Source: Gordonia polyisoprenivorans
GTDB lineage: Bacteria; Actinomycetota; Actinomycetes; Mycobacteriales; Mycobacteriaceae
Assembly: GCF_017654315.1 (NCBI RefSeq)
Contig: NZ_CP072203.1
Span: 5,518,001 to 5,582,000, forward strand
Reading direction: 5' to 3'
Length of the DNA stretch: 64,000 nucleotides
Position numbers and translations under genes: made by a program. This document shows positions 1 to 8,354 of this stretch, one piece after another; within the stretch, counting starts at the first letter, position 1, and each line of letters starts with the position of its first letter. The notes beneath the pieces are model-generated. The model saw only the letters and a list, made by a program, of their open reading frames with translations. It made no database searches and was not told the DNA's origin.

Positions 1-125
1 GCCTCCACCCAGTTGCGGATCATGGGCAGGTTCACCGGATCCCGGCCGGCGACCGGTGCGCTCGGTCCGGCCGCCTTGATCTGTTCGGTGGCCTCGAGAA
101 TGGCCTCGCTCGTCCGGGCGGTCAT
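1..125 (-). CDS. chsH2: ChsH2-like MaoC/OB-fold enoyl-CoA hydratase subunit, 5' end only
   Basis: Only the first 41 codons lie in the window; the gene runs off the left edge. The ATG (123-125) overlaps the TGA of the upstream acyl-CoA dehydrogenase gene as ATGA, so the two are translationally coupled. The N-terminus ends in PMIRNWVEA, typical of two-domain MaoC-like/OB-fold proteins that act with FadE28/FadE29-type dehydrogenases. In Mycobacterium tuberculosis the gene after fadE29 is chsH2, which with chsH1 hydrates the C3 side-chain enoyl-CoA of cholesterol. The assignment rests on synteny plus this short N-terminus; any other FAS1/MaoC-like dehydratase remains possible. Confidence 0.55.
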   Translation of the reverse strand, partial: MTARTSEAILEATEQIKAAGPSAPVAGRDPVNLPMIRNWVE

Positions 126-1285
126 CGCTTGGCCCTCGGCAATCCGAGTCCGGCGGTGGCGATCATGTCGCGCATCACCTCGTTGACGCCGCCACCGAAG
201 GTGATGACCACGTTGCGTTTGGCCTGCACGTCGAGCCATCGCACGAGCTCGTCGGTGTCGGGGTCGGTGAGATCACCATGGCGGGTGAGGATCTCGTCGA
301 TCATGCGGTGGATGCCCTGCAGACGTTCGGTCGCGAAGACCTTGGTGGCCGCGGCATCGGCCATCGAGATGGCCTCGCCGGTGGGGGCGACCTGCCAGTT
401 GAGCAGTTCGTTGATCCGGGCGTAGGCGTCGATCCGGGCGAGTGTGCGCCGGACGTCGGGGTGCTCGGCGATCGGTACGCCGTCGGCGCCCGGTCGCTGT
501 GCCCAGCGCCGCACGCGCGCGGCCAGTCCCTCGATGCGTCCGGCGGGGCCGAGCATCACCCGCTCGTGGTTGAGCTGGGTGGTGATCAGCCGCCAGCCGC
601 CGCCCTCTTCACCGACACGCATCGACACCGGCACCCGCACGTCGTTGTAGTAGGTGGCGTTGACGTGATGTGCGCCGTCGGCGGTGATGATGGGCGTCCA
701 CGAGTAGCCGGGGTCGGTGGTGTCGACGATGAGAATCGAGATGCCCTTGTGTTTCGGAGCGTTCTTGTCGGTGCGTACCGCAAGCCAGATGTAGTCGGCG
801 TCGTGGCCACCGGTGGTGAAGATCTTCTGTCCGTTGACGACGTAGTGGTCGCCGTCGAGCACGGCACTGGTGGTCAGCGACGCCAGGTCGGTGCCGGCCT
901 CGGGCTCGGTGTAGCCGATCGCGAAATGCACGTCACCGGAGAGGATCTTGGGTAGGAACAGGTCCTTCTGCTCCTCGGTGCCGTGTTCCTGCAGGGTCGG
1001 GCCGACGGTCTGCAGGGTCACCGCGGGCAGCGGGACGTCGGCACGGACCGCCTCGTTGGTGAAGATCTGTTGTTCGATCTCACCGAAACCCTTGCCGCCG
1101 TACTCTTTGGGCCATCCGACGCCGAGCCACCCGTCGGTACCCATCTGCTTGATCACCTTGCGATAGGTCTCACCGTGCCGCTCGGTCAGCATGGTGTGCG
1201 CGTCCTCGGGACCGATCAGGTCGGAGAAGTATTCGCGCAGTTGCATTTTGAGTGCCCGTTGATCGGGTGTCAGATCAATGAACAT
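122..1285 (-). CDS. chsE2: Acyl-CoA dehydrogenase, FadE29/ChsE2-like (steroid side chain)
   Basis: 387 aa, the same length as I recall for M. tuberculosis FadE29 (ChsE2), which it resembles from the first residue (MFIDLTP) to the C-terminus (FGGGVNEVMRDMIA). The substrate-loop signature YTEPEAGTDLAS is at about residues 125-136. In the family, ChsE1 and ChsE2 form a heterotetramer with FAD at the subunit interface and dehydrogenate the C3 side chain of 3-oxo-pregnene-carboxyl-CoA late in cholesterol degradation. The start overlaps the end of chsE1 by 11 bp and the stop overlaps the next start, so it is an internal cistron of the chsE1-chsE2-chsH2 operon, read from a KstR-controlled promoter near 2.37 kb. 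Confidence 0.88.
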   Translation of the reverse strand: MFIDLTPDQRALKMQLREYFSDLIGPEDAHTMLTERHGETYRKVIKQMGTDGWLGVGWPKEYGGKGFGEIEQQIFTNEAVRADVPLPAVTLQTVGPTLQEHGTEEQKDLFLPKILSGDVHFAIGYTEPEAGTDLASLTTSAVLDGDHYVVNGQKIFTTGGHDADYIWLAVRTDKNAPKHKGISILIVDTTDPGYSWTPIITADGAHHVNATYYNDVRVPVSMRVGEEGGGWRLITTQLNHERVMLGPAGRIEGLAARVRRWAQRPGADGVPIAEHPDVRRTLARIDAYARINELLNWQVAPTGEAISMADAAATKVFATERLQGIHRMIDEILTRHGDLTDPDTDELVRWLDVQAKRNVVITFGGGVNEVMRDMIATAGLGLPRAKR

Positions 1286-2345
1286 CGGCGGTCTCCTCGG
1301 TGTGCAGGTCCGCCAGCTCGTCGATCCGCGCCGACGACCCCCCGACCAGCCTGGCGAGGTCCTTGGCGATCGAGAAGTATCGGTGCAACGGATAGGTGAC
1401 GTCGACGCCGAGTCCGCCGTGCAGGTGGATCATCGTGCGCAGGGTCGGGGGCAGCTCGTCGGCCATCCAATAGGTACCGATGGCCAGATCCTGTTGCGCA
1501 TCAAGATCTTCCGATATACGCCACGCCGCGGAGGTGGTCGCGAGGTTCATCGAACGGCCGACGACGTAGACGTCGGCGAGTTGCTGGCTGACCGCCTGGA
1601 ACAGTGCGATCGGCTTGTCGAACTGCTGACGGTTGGTGACGTGGTCGGCGGTCAGTCGGGTGGCGCCGGCGATCAGGCCGTCGGCGTAGGCGCACAACGC
1701 GATCCGGTAGGCGTCGCGCAACAGCGCGAGGTCGGCGGTCAGCAGGTCGGCGGCGTCGACGGGCACGTCGTCGAAACGCACCGTGTACTCACCCCAGCCG
1801 CTCGAGGACGGGGTGCGCACCAGCGCCACTCCGGGTGCCTCCGTGCGTACCGCGACTACTCCGGCGTCGGTGCCGACGAGCAGCACCGTCGAGCCCTCCG
1901 CGTGCAGGACTCCGGTTTTGACGCCGTTCAGCCGGCCATCGCGCAGCGTGGTCGACGGGGCGTCGGTGAGTGCACCGCCGAGCTCGCCGAGTGCGACGGC
2001 GTGCCAGGCGCCCTCGGCGAGCGTGCCCGCCCATCGCTGCCGCGAGTCGAGGGTGCGCAGCAGCAGCGCCGAGGCCAGTGATCCGATCGCGGGCACCACG
2101 GCCGCCGACTCCCCCAGCCGACGCAACAGCGGCGTCAACGCGAGGATGCCGAGATCGTCACCACCCAGCGACTCCGGAAGCGCCAACTGTCCGAGTCCGG
2201 CAGCGGTCATCTCGTCCCAGAGCGCGGCGTCGAAGCCACCGACGGTGTCGGTGAACTTCGACTCCCAGACCGTCTCGTGTCGTGTGAGCACCTCGGCGGC
2301 GACGTCCCCGACGGCGATCGCCTCGGTATCGACGGCAAAGTCCAC
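1275..2345 (-). CDS. chsE1: Acyl-CoA dehydrogenase, FadE28/ChsE1-like (steroid side chain)
   Basis: 356 aa from a GTG start chosen because it follows an AGGAGGTG ribosome site and gives the family N-terminus VDFAVDTEA. The frame stays open upstream, but that stretch crosses the KstR operator and the end of fadE34. C-terminal-half motifs include RLTADHVTNRQQFDKPI and HLHGGLGVDVTYPLHRY, as in FadE28. The partner subunit is the next gene, and together they should form the ChsE1-ChsE2 complex acting on the 3-carbon cholesterol side chain. It is the first gene of its operon; a KstR palindrome lies about 25 bp upstream of the start codon. Confidence 0.85.
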   Translation of the reverse strand: MDFAVDTEAIAVGDVAAEVLTRHETVWESKFTDTVGGFDAALWDEMTAAGLGQLALPESLGGDDLGILALTPLLRRLGESAAVVPAIGSLASALLLRTLDSRQRWAGTLAEGAWHAVALGELGGALTDAPSTTLRDGRLNGVKTGVLHAEGSTVLLVGTDAGVVAVRTEAPGVALVRTPSSSGWGEYTVRFDDVPVDAADLLTADLALLRDAYRIALCAYADGLIAGATRLTADHVTNRQQFDKPIALFQAVSQQLADVYVVGRSMNLATTSAAWRISEDLDAQQDLAIGTYWMADELPPTLRTMIHLHGGLGVDVTYPLHRYFSIAKDLARLVGGSSARIDELADLHTEETADVH

Positions 2346-2369
2346 CCCGGCACCTCCTATCGCAAGAAT

Positions 2370-2383
2370 TAGAACCTGTTCTA
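2370..2383. promoter_or_regulatory. KstR operator upstream of chsE1
   Basis: Perfect 14-bp palindrome TAGAACCTGTTCTA, with flanks extending the symmetry (AAT..AGTT). It matches the KstR-box form TAGAAC-N2-GTTCTA known from mycobacteria and rhodococci. It sits in the 49-bp gap between the fadE34 stop and the chsE1 start, giving chsE1-chsE2-chsH2 its own cholesterol-inducible promoter instead of readthrough only. Confidence 0.9.
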
Positions 2384-2394
2384 GTTGTATCAGA

Positions 2395-4542
2395 TCAGGC
2401 GCGCGGGAGTCCGAGGATTCGCTCCGCTGCGGCGGTCTTGAGGATCTGGGTGGTGCCGCCCGCGATCGACAGGCACCGATTCTGCAATGCGAGATCCGAA
2501 GCGCCACCGGCCATCACCGCGTCGAGTCCCAGGAAATCGAGCGCCGCCTCGGGCACCGACTGCCGGTGGGCGACGCCGATCAGTTTGCGCACATTCGACA
2601 GCGCCCCGGGATCATGGCCGGCCAGGCGCCGGGTGACCGCACGTGCGTCGAGGACCCGACCGATGTGGGCGTCGGCGACGAGTCGGCCCAGACGTGCCTG
2701 CTCGGCGCGGTCGAGCGGCCGGGACATTTCGGAAATCTGGTGCAGCAGCGACTCCATCTCCTTGCCGAGCCCGGAACCGCCCATCGCGACCCGCTCGTTG
2801 GCCAGGGTCGTGCGCGCCAGTCGCCACCCGCCGCCGACCTCACCGACCACGCAATCGTCGGGGACGAACACCTCGTCGAGGAAGACCTCGTTGAAGTTCG
2901 CGCGACCGGTCAGCTCGCGCAGCGGCCGGATGTCGATGCCCGGCGAGGCCATGTCGACCAGGAAGTAGGTGATGCCCTTGTGCTTGGGTGTGTCACCATC
3001 GCCGGTGCGCGCCAGACAGATTCCCCACTGCGCATTGTGGGCCTGTGACGTCCAGATCTTCTGTCCGGTCAGCATCCAGCCGCCGTCGGTCCGGGTGGCG
3101 CGGGTGCGCAGCGAGGCCAGATCCGATCCGGCCTCGGGTTCGCTGAACAGCTGACACCAGATGATGTCGCCGGCCAGCGTGGGCGCCACGAAGCGGTCAC
3201 GTTGGGCGTCGGTGCCGTGCTCGAGGATGGTCGGGATGGCCCAGGCCCCGATGACGAGGTCGGGCCGGACGACACCGGCGCGGTCGAACTCGGCGTCGAT
3301 GAGCAGTTGGAGCGCGGGGTCGGCGCCGAGGCCGTGCGGCGGCGGCCAGTGCGGTGCCAGATAACCACTCGCGGCGAGCAGCCGACGCTGCTCCCATTCC
3401 GGTGCGGCACGCACCTTTTCGACCATCGCACGAACCTCCGCACGATGCCCCTCGACGGCCGACAGGTCGACCTCGAATTCGCGCCGCTGCCCGCCGAGTC
3501 CGCGCTGTGACAGCACGATCCGCGCGGGGACGCCGCCGCCGAGACGGGCGCGCAGGGTCATCGCCGAGCGCAGATACAGATGCGCATCGTGTTCGAAGGT
3601 GAAGCCGATGCCGCCGAGGACCTGCACACAGTCCTTGGTGACGGCGACGGGTAGGTCGGCGACCAGGATGTCGGCGACCTCGACGCTCAGTGACAACTGC
3701 TCGTCGGCGCCGGCGTCGGCAGTGGCGGAGTCGAGGGTGTTCGCGAGATCCCAGGCCGCGGCCTCGACCTGCTCGGTGCGGCACAGCATGTCGGCACAGA
3801 TGTGTTTGATCGCCTGGAAGGAGCCGATCGCCACCCCGAACTGGGTGCGGACCTTGGCGTAGCCGACGGCGGTGTCGAGCGCCCAGCGGCACACGCCGCT
3901 CGCGAAAGCGTTGCGCGCCAACGCCAGTACACCGTCGACGAGGGGTGAGTCGGCGCACACGATCGCCGCGTCCGGCTCAAGGCCGTCGATCGTGACACGG
4001 TCGACCGGAGTGGCCCCATCGACCGGGGTCTCGACGGTCGCTTCTCGCGTCCCGTCGCCGGGCGCGAGAATGCGCCACCCGTCGATGGTGGGCAGGAGCA
4101 GTACCGCTGCGTCGACGTATCCGGGCACCACCAGCTCCAGCCGATCCCCGATGGATGGCAGCGGAGGGTCGCAGACCGGGACGACTCCGGGCGCCTCGCC
4201 TGCGACCACTGCGGCCAGCAGTTCCTCGGCCCGCGGGTCGTCGGTCCTGGTGAGCGCAAGTGCGGTCGCCGCGGTCTCGCCGATCGGGCCGGGTACGAGG
4301 TCGCGGCCGCACTGCTCGAGCATGGCGGCGAGGTCGGTGAAGCCGGCGCCCAGACCACCCTTGGATTCGGGTAACACCGCGGCGAACAGCCCGAACTCGG
4401 CGAGTTGGTGGAACAATCCCAACCAGTCATCGCCCGGTTTGTCGATCTGGGCACGCGCGATGTCGGTGGTACCGACCCGTGCCGACCAGGCCGCGATGGC
4501 CTCGCAGACCGCGAGCTGTTCGGAAGACGTGGCGAGAGTCAC
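2395..4542 (-). CDS. fadE34: FadE34-like fused two-domain acyl-CoA dehydrogenase (ChsE3)
   Basis: 715 aa, about twice a normal acyl-CoA dehydrogenase and close to M. tuberculosis FadE34 (about 711 aa). The N-terminal half carries GYAKVRTQFGVAIGSFQAI and VLGGIGFTFEHDAHLYLR. The C-terminal half carries EPEAGSDLASL and ends in the classical GGTTQILKTAAAERILGL. Both halves of a heterodimeric dehydrogenase are therefore fused in one chain. FadE34/ChsE3 oxidises the 5-carbon sterol or bile-acid side-chain CoA ester. It lies back-to-back with kstR, as in mycobacteria, and shares a KstR operator with it. Start ATG at 4542; the next in-frame gene is chsE1 after 49 bp. Confidence 0.88.
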   Translation of the reverse strand: MTLATSSEQLAVCEAIAAWSARVGTTDIARAQIDKPGDDWLGLFHQLAEFGLFAAVLPESKGGLGAGFTDLAAMLEQCGRDLVPGPIGETAATALALTRTDDPRAEELLAAVVAGEAPGVVPVCDPPLPSIGDRLELVVPGYVDAAVLLLPTIDGWRILAPGDGTREATVETPVDGATPVDRVTIDGLEPDAAIVCADSPLVDGVLALARNAFASGVCRWALDTAVGYAKVRTQFGVAIGSFQAIKHICADMLCRTEQVEAAAWDLANTLDSATADAGADEQLSLSVEVADILVADLPVAVTKDCVQVLGGIGFTFEHDAHLYLRSAMTLRARLGGGVPARIVLSQRGLGGQRREFEVDLSAVEGHRAEVRAMVEKVRAAPEWEQRRLLAASGYLAPHWPPPHGLGADPALQLLIDAEFDRAGVVRPDLVIGAWAIPTILEHGTDAQRDRFVAPTLAGDIIWCQLFSEPEAGSDLASLRTRATRTDGGWMLTGQKIWTSQAHNAQWGICLARTGDGDTPKHKGITYFLVDMASPGIDIRPLRELTGRANFNEVFLDEVFVPDDCVVGEVGGGWRLARTTLANERVAMGGSGLGKEMESLLHQISEMSRPLDRAEQARLGRLVADAHIGRVLDARAVTRRLAGHDPGALSNVRKLIGVAHRQSVPEAALDFLGLDAVMAGGASDLALQNRCLSIAGGTTQILKTAAAERILGLPRA

Positions 4543-4576
4543 GGGATTCCTTCGGTGTCGAAAGGTGACCAGGAAC

Positions 4577-4590
4577 TAGAACCTGTTCTA
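4577..4590. promoter_or_regulatory. KstR operator in the fadE34-kstR divergent promoter
   Basis: Perfect palindrome TAGAACCTGTTCTA, identical in its 14-bp core to the box at 2370-2383. It lies in the 137-bp divergent intergenic region, 34 bp from the fadE34 start and about 90 bp from the kstR start, so KstR likely represses fadE34 and itself from the same site. Confidence 0.9.
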
Positions 4591-4679
4591 ATATGCCATG
4601 AGGGGCGCGGGTTCGCCTACCCACCTACGCGACCGCGCGGCCCACCACGACCCGACGACGTGAGGATGTCCGAGAGCAC

Positions 4680-5324
4680 ATGGCTGCATCTGACAACGCC
4701 GCAACCGCGACCGAAGCGGTCGCCGACACCGGCACAGGCGAATACGGGTCCGCGGCCCAGCGAGACCGACGACGTCGAATCCTCGACGCCACCCTGACGT
4801 TGGCGTCCAAGGGCGGCTACGACGCCGTCCAGATGCGGACCGTCGCCGAGAAAGCCGACGTCGCGGTCGGCACGCTCTACCGGTATTTCCCGTCCAAGGT
4901 GCACCTGCTGGTGACCTCGCTGGCGCGCGAACTCGCCCGCGTCGAGTCACGGGTCGACCGGTCACAACTGCGCGGCGACAACGCGATCGAACGTCTGCGG
5001 CACGTCCTGGACATGATCACCTTCGCGATGCAGCGCGATCCGCTTCTCACCGAGGCGATGACCCGGGCGTTCATGTTCGCCGACGCGTCGGCGACCGCCG
5101 AGGTCGATCAGGTCGCCGGCATCATCGACCGGTTGCTCGCCGGCGCGATCGTCGACGAGGGAGAACCGGGCGAGGAGGATCTGGCCATCGCCCGCGTGCT
5201 CGCCGACGTGTGGATGTCGAACCTGGTGCAGTGGCTCACCCGCCGCGCGTCGGCGACCGATGTCACCAATCGGCTCGAACTGACCGTCCGACTACTCCTG
5301 AAGGATCGGGTGCCCCACTCATGA
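4680..5324 (+). CDS. kstR: TetR-family repressor KstR of cholesterol catabolism
   Basis: 214 aa. After a poorly conserved 25-residue N-terminus the helix-turn-helix spans about residues 44-78 (VAEKADVAVGTLYRYFPSK), followed by a ligand domain with MTRAFMFADASATAEVDQV and WLTRRASATDV, both characteristic of KstR. KstR represses the sterol regulon and is released by 3-oxo-cholest-4-enoyl-type CoA thioesters. Position next to divergent fadE34 and two matching operators support the call. No strong Shine-Dalgarno precedes the ATG (only GAGAG), so the start could shift slightly. The stop overlaps the next start (ATGA). Confidence 0.9.
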   Translation: MAASDNAATATEAVADTGTGEYGSAAQRDRRRRILDATLTLASKGGYDAVQMRTVAEKADVAVGTLYRYFPSKVHLLVTSLARELARVESRVDRSQLRGDNAIERLRHVLDMITFAMQRDPLLTEAMTRAFMFADASATAEVDQVAGIIDRLLAGAIVDEGEPGEEDLAIARVLADVWMSNLVQWLTRRASATDVTNRLELTVRLLLKDRVPHS

Positions 5325-5467
5325 AGACCCGGCTGACCTGCCCGTGCGGCGAGATGCTGCGCGGCACCACCGAAGACGAACTCGTCGACAACGTTCGCAA
5401 GCACCTGGCCGAGAATCACCCCGACCACGAGTACTCGCGCAACGAGATCCTGTTCATGGCCTACTAG
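5321..5467 (+). CDS. Small DUF1059-type protein coupled to kstR
   Basis: 48 aa beginning MKTRLTCPCGEML, with a CxC pair (Cys7, Cys9) and a C-terminus ENHPDHEYSRNEILFMAY. This CxCG...H..H pattern is that of the DUF1059 family of small bacterial proteins of unknown function; the Cys and His residues could bind a metal. The ATG overlaps the kstR stop (ATGA) and there is no separate ribosome site, so it should be co-translated with the repressor. No function can be assigned; a link to sterol metabolism is inferred only from coupling. Confidence 0.75.
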   Translation: MKTRLTCPCGEMLRGTTEDELVDNVRKHLAENHPDHEYSRNEILFMAY

Positions 5468-5479
5468 GCGTCTATCGGC

Positions 5480-6595
5480 CTAGTTGCCGGCCGTCCGCTT
5501 CGCGAGGTCGGCGGCGATCATCGGCCAGGTGTCGTGCAGGTCCTGTTCCCAGTAGGCCCACGAGTGGGTTCCGTTGGGGCGCAACATGACCTTGTTCTCG
5601 ACGCCGAGTTCGTTCATCCGCTGGGCCATCTGCTCGGTGCACTGGTTCACCGCGGCCTCGATCACGCCGCCGAGGAGGATCTGGTTGCCGAGGGTGACCG
5701 GATCACCGTTGATGAGTGGCGCATTGAGCTGATCGTTGGGACCCGGCAGACCGCTGCCGCTGGTCATGTACACCTTGGTGCCCTTGAGTTTTCCGGCGTT
5801 GACGTACGGGTCGTTGGCCACCCACCCGGGACCGCCCGGCACGCCCCACATGTTGACGATGTTGCCGTGGCCGCGATCGCCGACGACCATCCGGATGTAG
5901 GCCAGCCCCAACGGGTCACTGGTGCGGGCGCACCCGCTGTAGGCGGCGACCGACTTGTACAGTCCGGGGGCGGCGATCGCGAGATTGAGCACCGAGGTGC
6001 CGGCCATCGAGATACCGGCGATGGCGTTCTCGCCCGTCGTGTCGAACTCCTTGTTGATCAGCGGCGGAAGCTCTTTGGTGAGGAAGGTCGTCCACTTGTT
6101 GCGCCCGAGTACCGGATCGTCCTTCTGCCAGTCGGTGTAATAGGAGAAGGCGCCGCCGATCGGCGTCACCACGTACACGTTCTTGTCGGCGAAGTACTGC
6201 ATGTAACTGGTCTTGGCGGCCCAGGTGGCCGAGTCCTCGCCGCCACCGGCACCGTTGAGCAGGTACAGCGTCGGCGCGGGCTTGCTCTTGTCCTTGGGCA
6301 GCAGGACAGTCACCGGGATCAGCTTGTCCATCGACGCCGAGTACACGATCGCGGTGACCTGCTGGGGCGAGTCATGGACGAGGGTCTGGATCTTCGACGC
6401 GTTCATCGGTGCCGGATTGGCGGGGTTGGCCGGCTGGTCGGCAGTCGAGGTGGTCGACGTCGTCGTGGTGTTGGTCGAGGAATTGGGCGGCGCCGGATCG
6501 GTGTCGGCGACGCCGACGCCCGCGCCGGTGAGCGCGCCGACGGTCACGGCGGTCGACACCGCCGCCAGAACCCGCACCAAGCTCTTATGCACCAT
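5480..6595 (-). CDS. Secreted esterase of the antigen 85/esterase D alpha/beta-hydrolase type
   Basis: 371 aa. The ATG at 6595 is preferred over an in-frame TTG 12 bp upstream because GAAGGGG sits just before it. Residues 1-30 (MVHKSLVRVLAAVSTAVTVG...GVA) form a Sec signal peptide, followed by a Ser/Thr/Pro-rich linker to about residue 65. The nucleophile elbow GISMAG places Ser at about 196; NGTHSW near residue 344 supplies the likely catalytic His. In mycolic-acid bacteria such proteins include mycolyltransferases and cell-envelope esterases. Whether this one transfers mycolates or only hydrolyses esters cannot be decided here. It converges with the DUF1059 gene. Confidence 0.8.
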   Translation of the reverse strand: MVHKSLVRVLAAVSTAVTVGALTGAGVGVADTDPAPPNSSTNTTTTSTTSTADQPANPANPAPMNASKIQTLVHDSPQQVTAIVYSASMDKLIPVTVLLPKDKSKPAPTLYLLNGAGGGEDSATWAAKTSYMQYFADKNVYVVTPIGGAFSYYTDWQKDDPVLGRNKWTTFLTKELPPLINKEFDTTGENAIAGISMAGTSVLNLAIAAPGLYKSVAAYSGCARTSDPLGLAYIRMVVGDRGHGNIVNMWGVPGGPGWVANDPYVNAGKLKGTKVYMTSGSGLPGPNDQLNAPLINGDPVTLGNQILLGGVIEAAVNQCTEQMAQRMNELGVENKVMLRPNGTHSWAYWEQDLHDTWPMIAADLAKRTAGN

Positions 6596-6795
6596 CAGCC
6601 CCTTCAATCACAACAGTCACAGTTTTCTCAGCTTAACGCCCCGAATCGGCGTCCCGGAAATCGCGGGAGCGGTCGTTAGCCAGTTGTGATGGTTCGCGTT
6701 CGGTCAACAATCCATGCGCGCACGTGCAAGTAATGCCGACCGCCGATTTCGAGAATTGTGGCAGCAGTCACAACGACCGAGAGAGCGGAGACGCA

Positions 6796-8283
6796 ATGAC
6801 GGCAGTAGACATCGACGGCGCGGCCACCCACCTACCCGCGGGCACCGAGACGAGGCTTTTCATCGGAGGTGCCTGGCGCCCGGCCGCCGACGGTGAGACC
6901 TTCACCGACCTGAACCCGGCGACCGGTCGGCCGCTGGTCGACGTCGCCGCGGGCTCGACCGCCGACATCGATGACGCGGTCCGCGCGGCCCGTGCCGCGC
7001 TGTCGGGCAGTTGGGCCGCCACCCCCGGCGCGGCCCGCGGCGCACTGCTCAACCGGGTGGCCGACCTCATCGAGCGTGATGCCGACATCCTGGCCCGCCT
7101 CGAGTCGCTCGACATCAGCAAGCCGATCGGCCAGCCGGCGATGCTCGACGTCCCCAACGCGGCGGCCACGTTCCGTCACTTCGCGGGCTGGGCCGACAAG
7201 ATCACCGGGCAGTCGATCCCCACCGCCGGCTACTTCGGGCGGCCGACACACTCCTACACCGTGCGTGAGCCGGTCGGTGTGATCGGCGCGATCATCCCGT
7301 GGAACACCCCGCTGATGATCGCCGCATGGAAGCTCGCACCAGCCCTGGCAGCCGGGAACACCGTCGTGGTGAAGCCCCCGGAGGATGCACCGCTATCGAT
7401 CCTGCATCTGGCATCGCTACTCGCCGAGGCCGGACTTCCCGACGGCGTCGTCGGCGTCGTCCCCGGACTCGGCGAGGTGGCGGGTGAGGCGTTGACCGCG
7501 CATCCCGACGTCGACAAGATCAGCTTCACCGGAAGCCCACGGGTGGGTCGCCACATCCTCAAGGTGGCCGCCGACACCTTCAAGCGCACCACGCTCGAAC
7601 TCGGCGGCAAGTCACCGCAGATCATCCTGGCCGATGCCGACGTCGAGGCCGCGATCAACGGCACCGCGATGGGGCTGTTCTTCAATCAGGGCGAGGTGTG
7701 CGCCGCCGGAACCCGTGTGCTGGTGCATCGTTCGCACTACGACGCGGTGGTCGAGGGACTTGCCGGCGCCGCGGCCGCGCAGGTCCTCGGCGACCCGTTG
7801 GATCCGGCCACCACCATGGGCGCGTTGGTCAACGCGAAACAGCAGGCCACCGTGCTGGACTACATCGCGTCCGGCCGGTCCGAGGGGGCTCGCCTCGTCG
7901 CCGGCGGCGAGCGTGGTGGGGAGTCCGGATTCTTCGTGCAGCCCACCATCTTTGCCGACGCCACCAACGACATGCGGATCGCCCGCGAGGAGATCTTCGG
8001 GCCGGTCGGCACGGTGATCGCCTTCGACGAGCCGGACGAGGCGATCGCACTGGCCAACGACACCGATTACGGCCTCGCCGCCAGTATCTGGACATCGGAT
8101 GTGGCTCAGGCGCATTCGCTGGCGGCGCGGGTACGGGCCGGAGCGGTGTGGGTCAACGGGTGGGCGGCGATCGACCCGGCGTTGCCCTGGGGCGGCATGA
8201 AGACCAGCGGTGTCGGCCGTGAGCTCGGGTGGGCGGGGATCGTCGCGAACACCGAGGAGAAGGTCGTCACCGTCGTTCTCTGA
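6796..8283 (+). CDS. NAD(P)-dependent aldehyde dehydrogenase
   Basis: 495 aa; ATG chosen after GAGAGCGGAG. Complete ALDH fold with VVKPPEDAPL, FTGSPRVG, catalytic base Glu268 in LELGGK and nucleophile Cys302 in NQGEVCAAG, both at canonical numbering. It oxidises an aldehyde to the acid; the sequence does not fix the substrate. The gene 71 bp downstream is an NDMA-dependent alcohol dehydrogenase in the same direction, so the pair probably performs alcohol to aldehyde to acid. A short inverted repeat TTGTG-N8-CACAA (6756-6773) lies upstream and could be an operator. Confidence 0.88.
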   Translation: MTAVDIDGAATHLPAGTETRLFIGGAWRPAADGETFTDLNPATGRPLVDVAAGSTADIDDAVRAARAALSGSWAATPGAARGALLNRVADLIERDADILARLESLDISKPIGQPAMLDVPNAAATFRHFAGWADKITGQSIPTAGYFGRPTHSYTVREPVGVIGAIIPWNTPLMIAAWKLAPALAAGNTVVVKPPEDAPLSILHLASLLAEAGLPDGVVGVVPGLGEVAGEALTAHPDVDKISFTGSPRVGRHILKVAADTFKRTTLELGGKSPQIILADADVEAAINGTAMGLFFNQGEVCAAGTRVLVHRSHYDAVVEGLAGAAAAQVLGDPLDPATTMGALVNAKQQATVLDYIASGRSEGARLVAGGERGGESGFFVQPTIFADATNDMRIAREEIFGPVGTVIAFDEPDEAIALANDTDYGLAASIWTSDVAQAHSLAARVRAGAVWVNGWAAIDPALPWGGMKTSGVGRELGWAGIVANTEEKVVTVVL

Positions 8284-8354
8284 ACAGTCAGACCTGTGAC
8301 GACCGCCCGAACATCGGACCACCGAAGTAGTTTCACCGAAGACAAGGATCGATC

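Noticed and set aside
1275..2507. Longer N-terminus for ChsE1 (ATG at 2507)
   Set aside because: The extra 54 codons would cross the KstR operator and the end of fadE34; GTG 2345 has an AGGAGGTG site and matches the family N-terminus.
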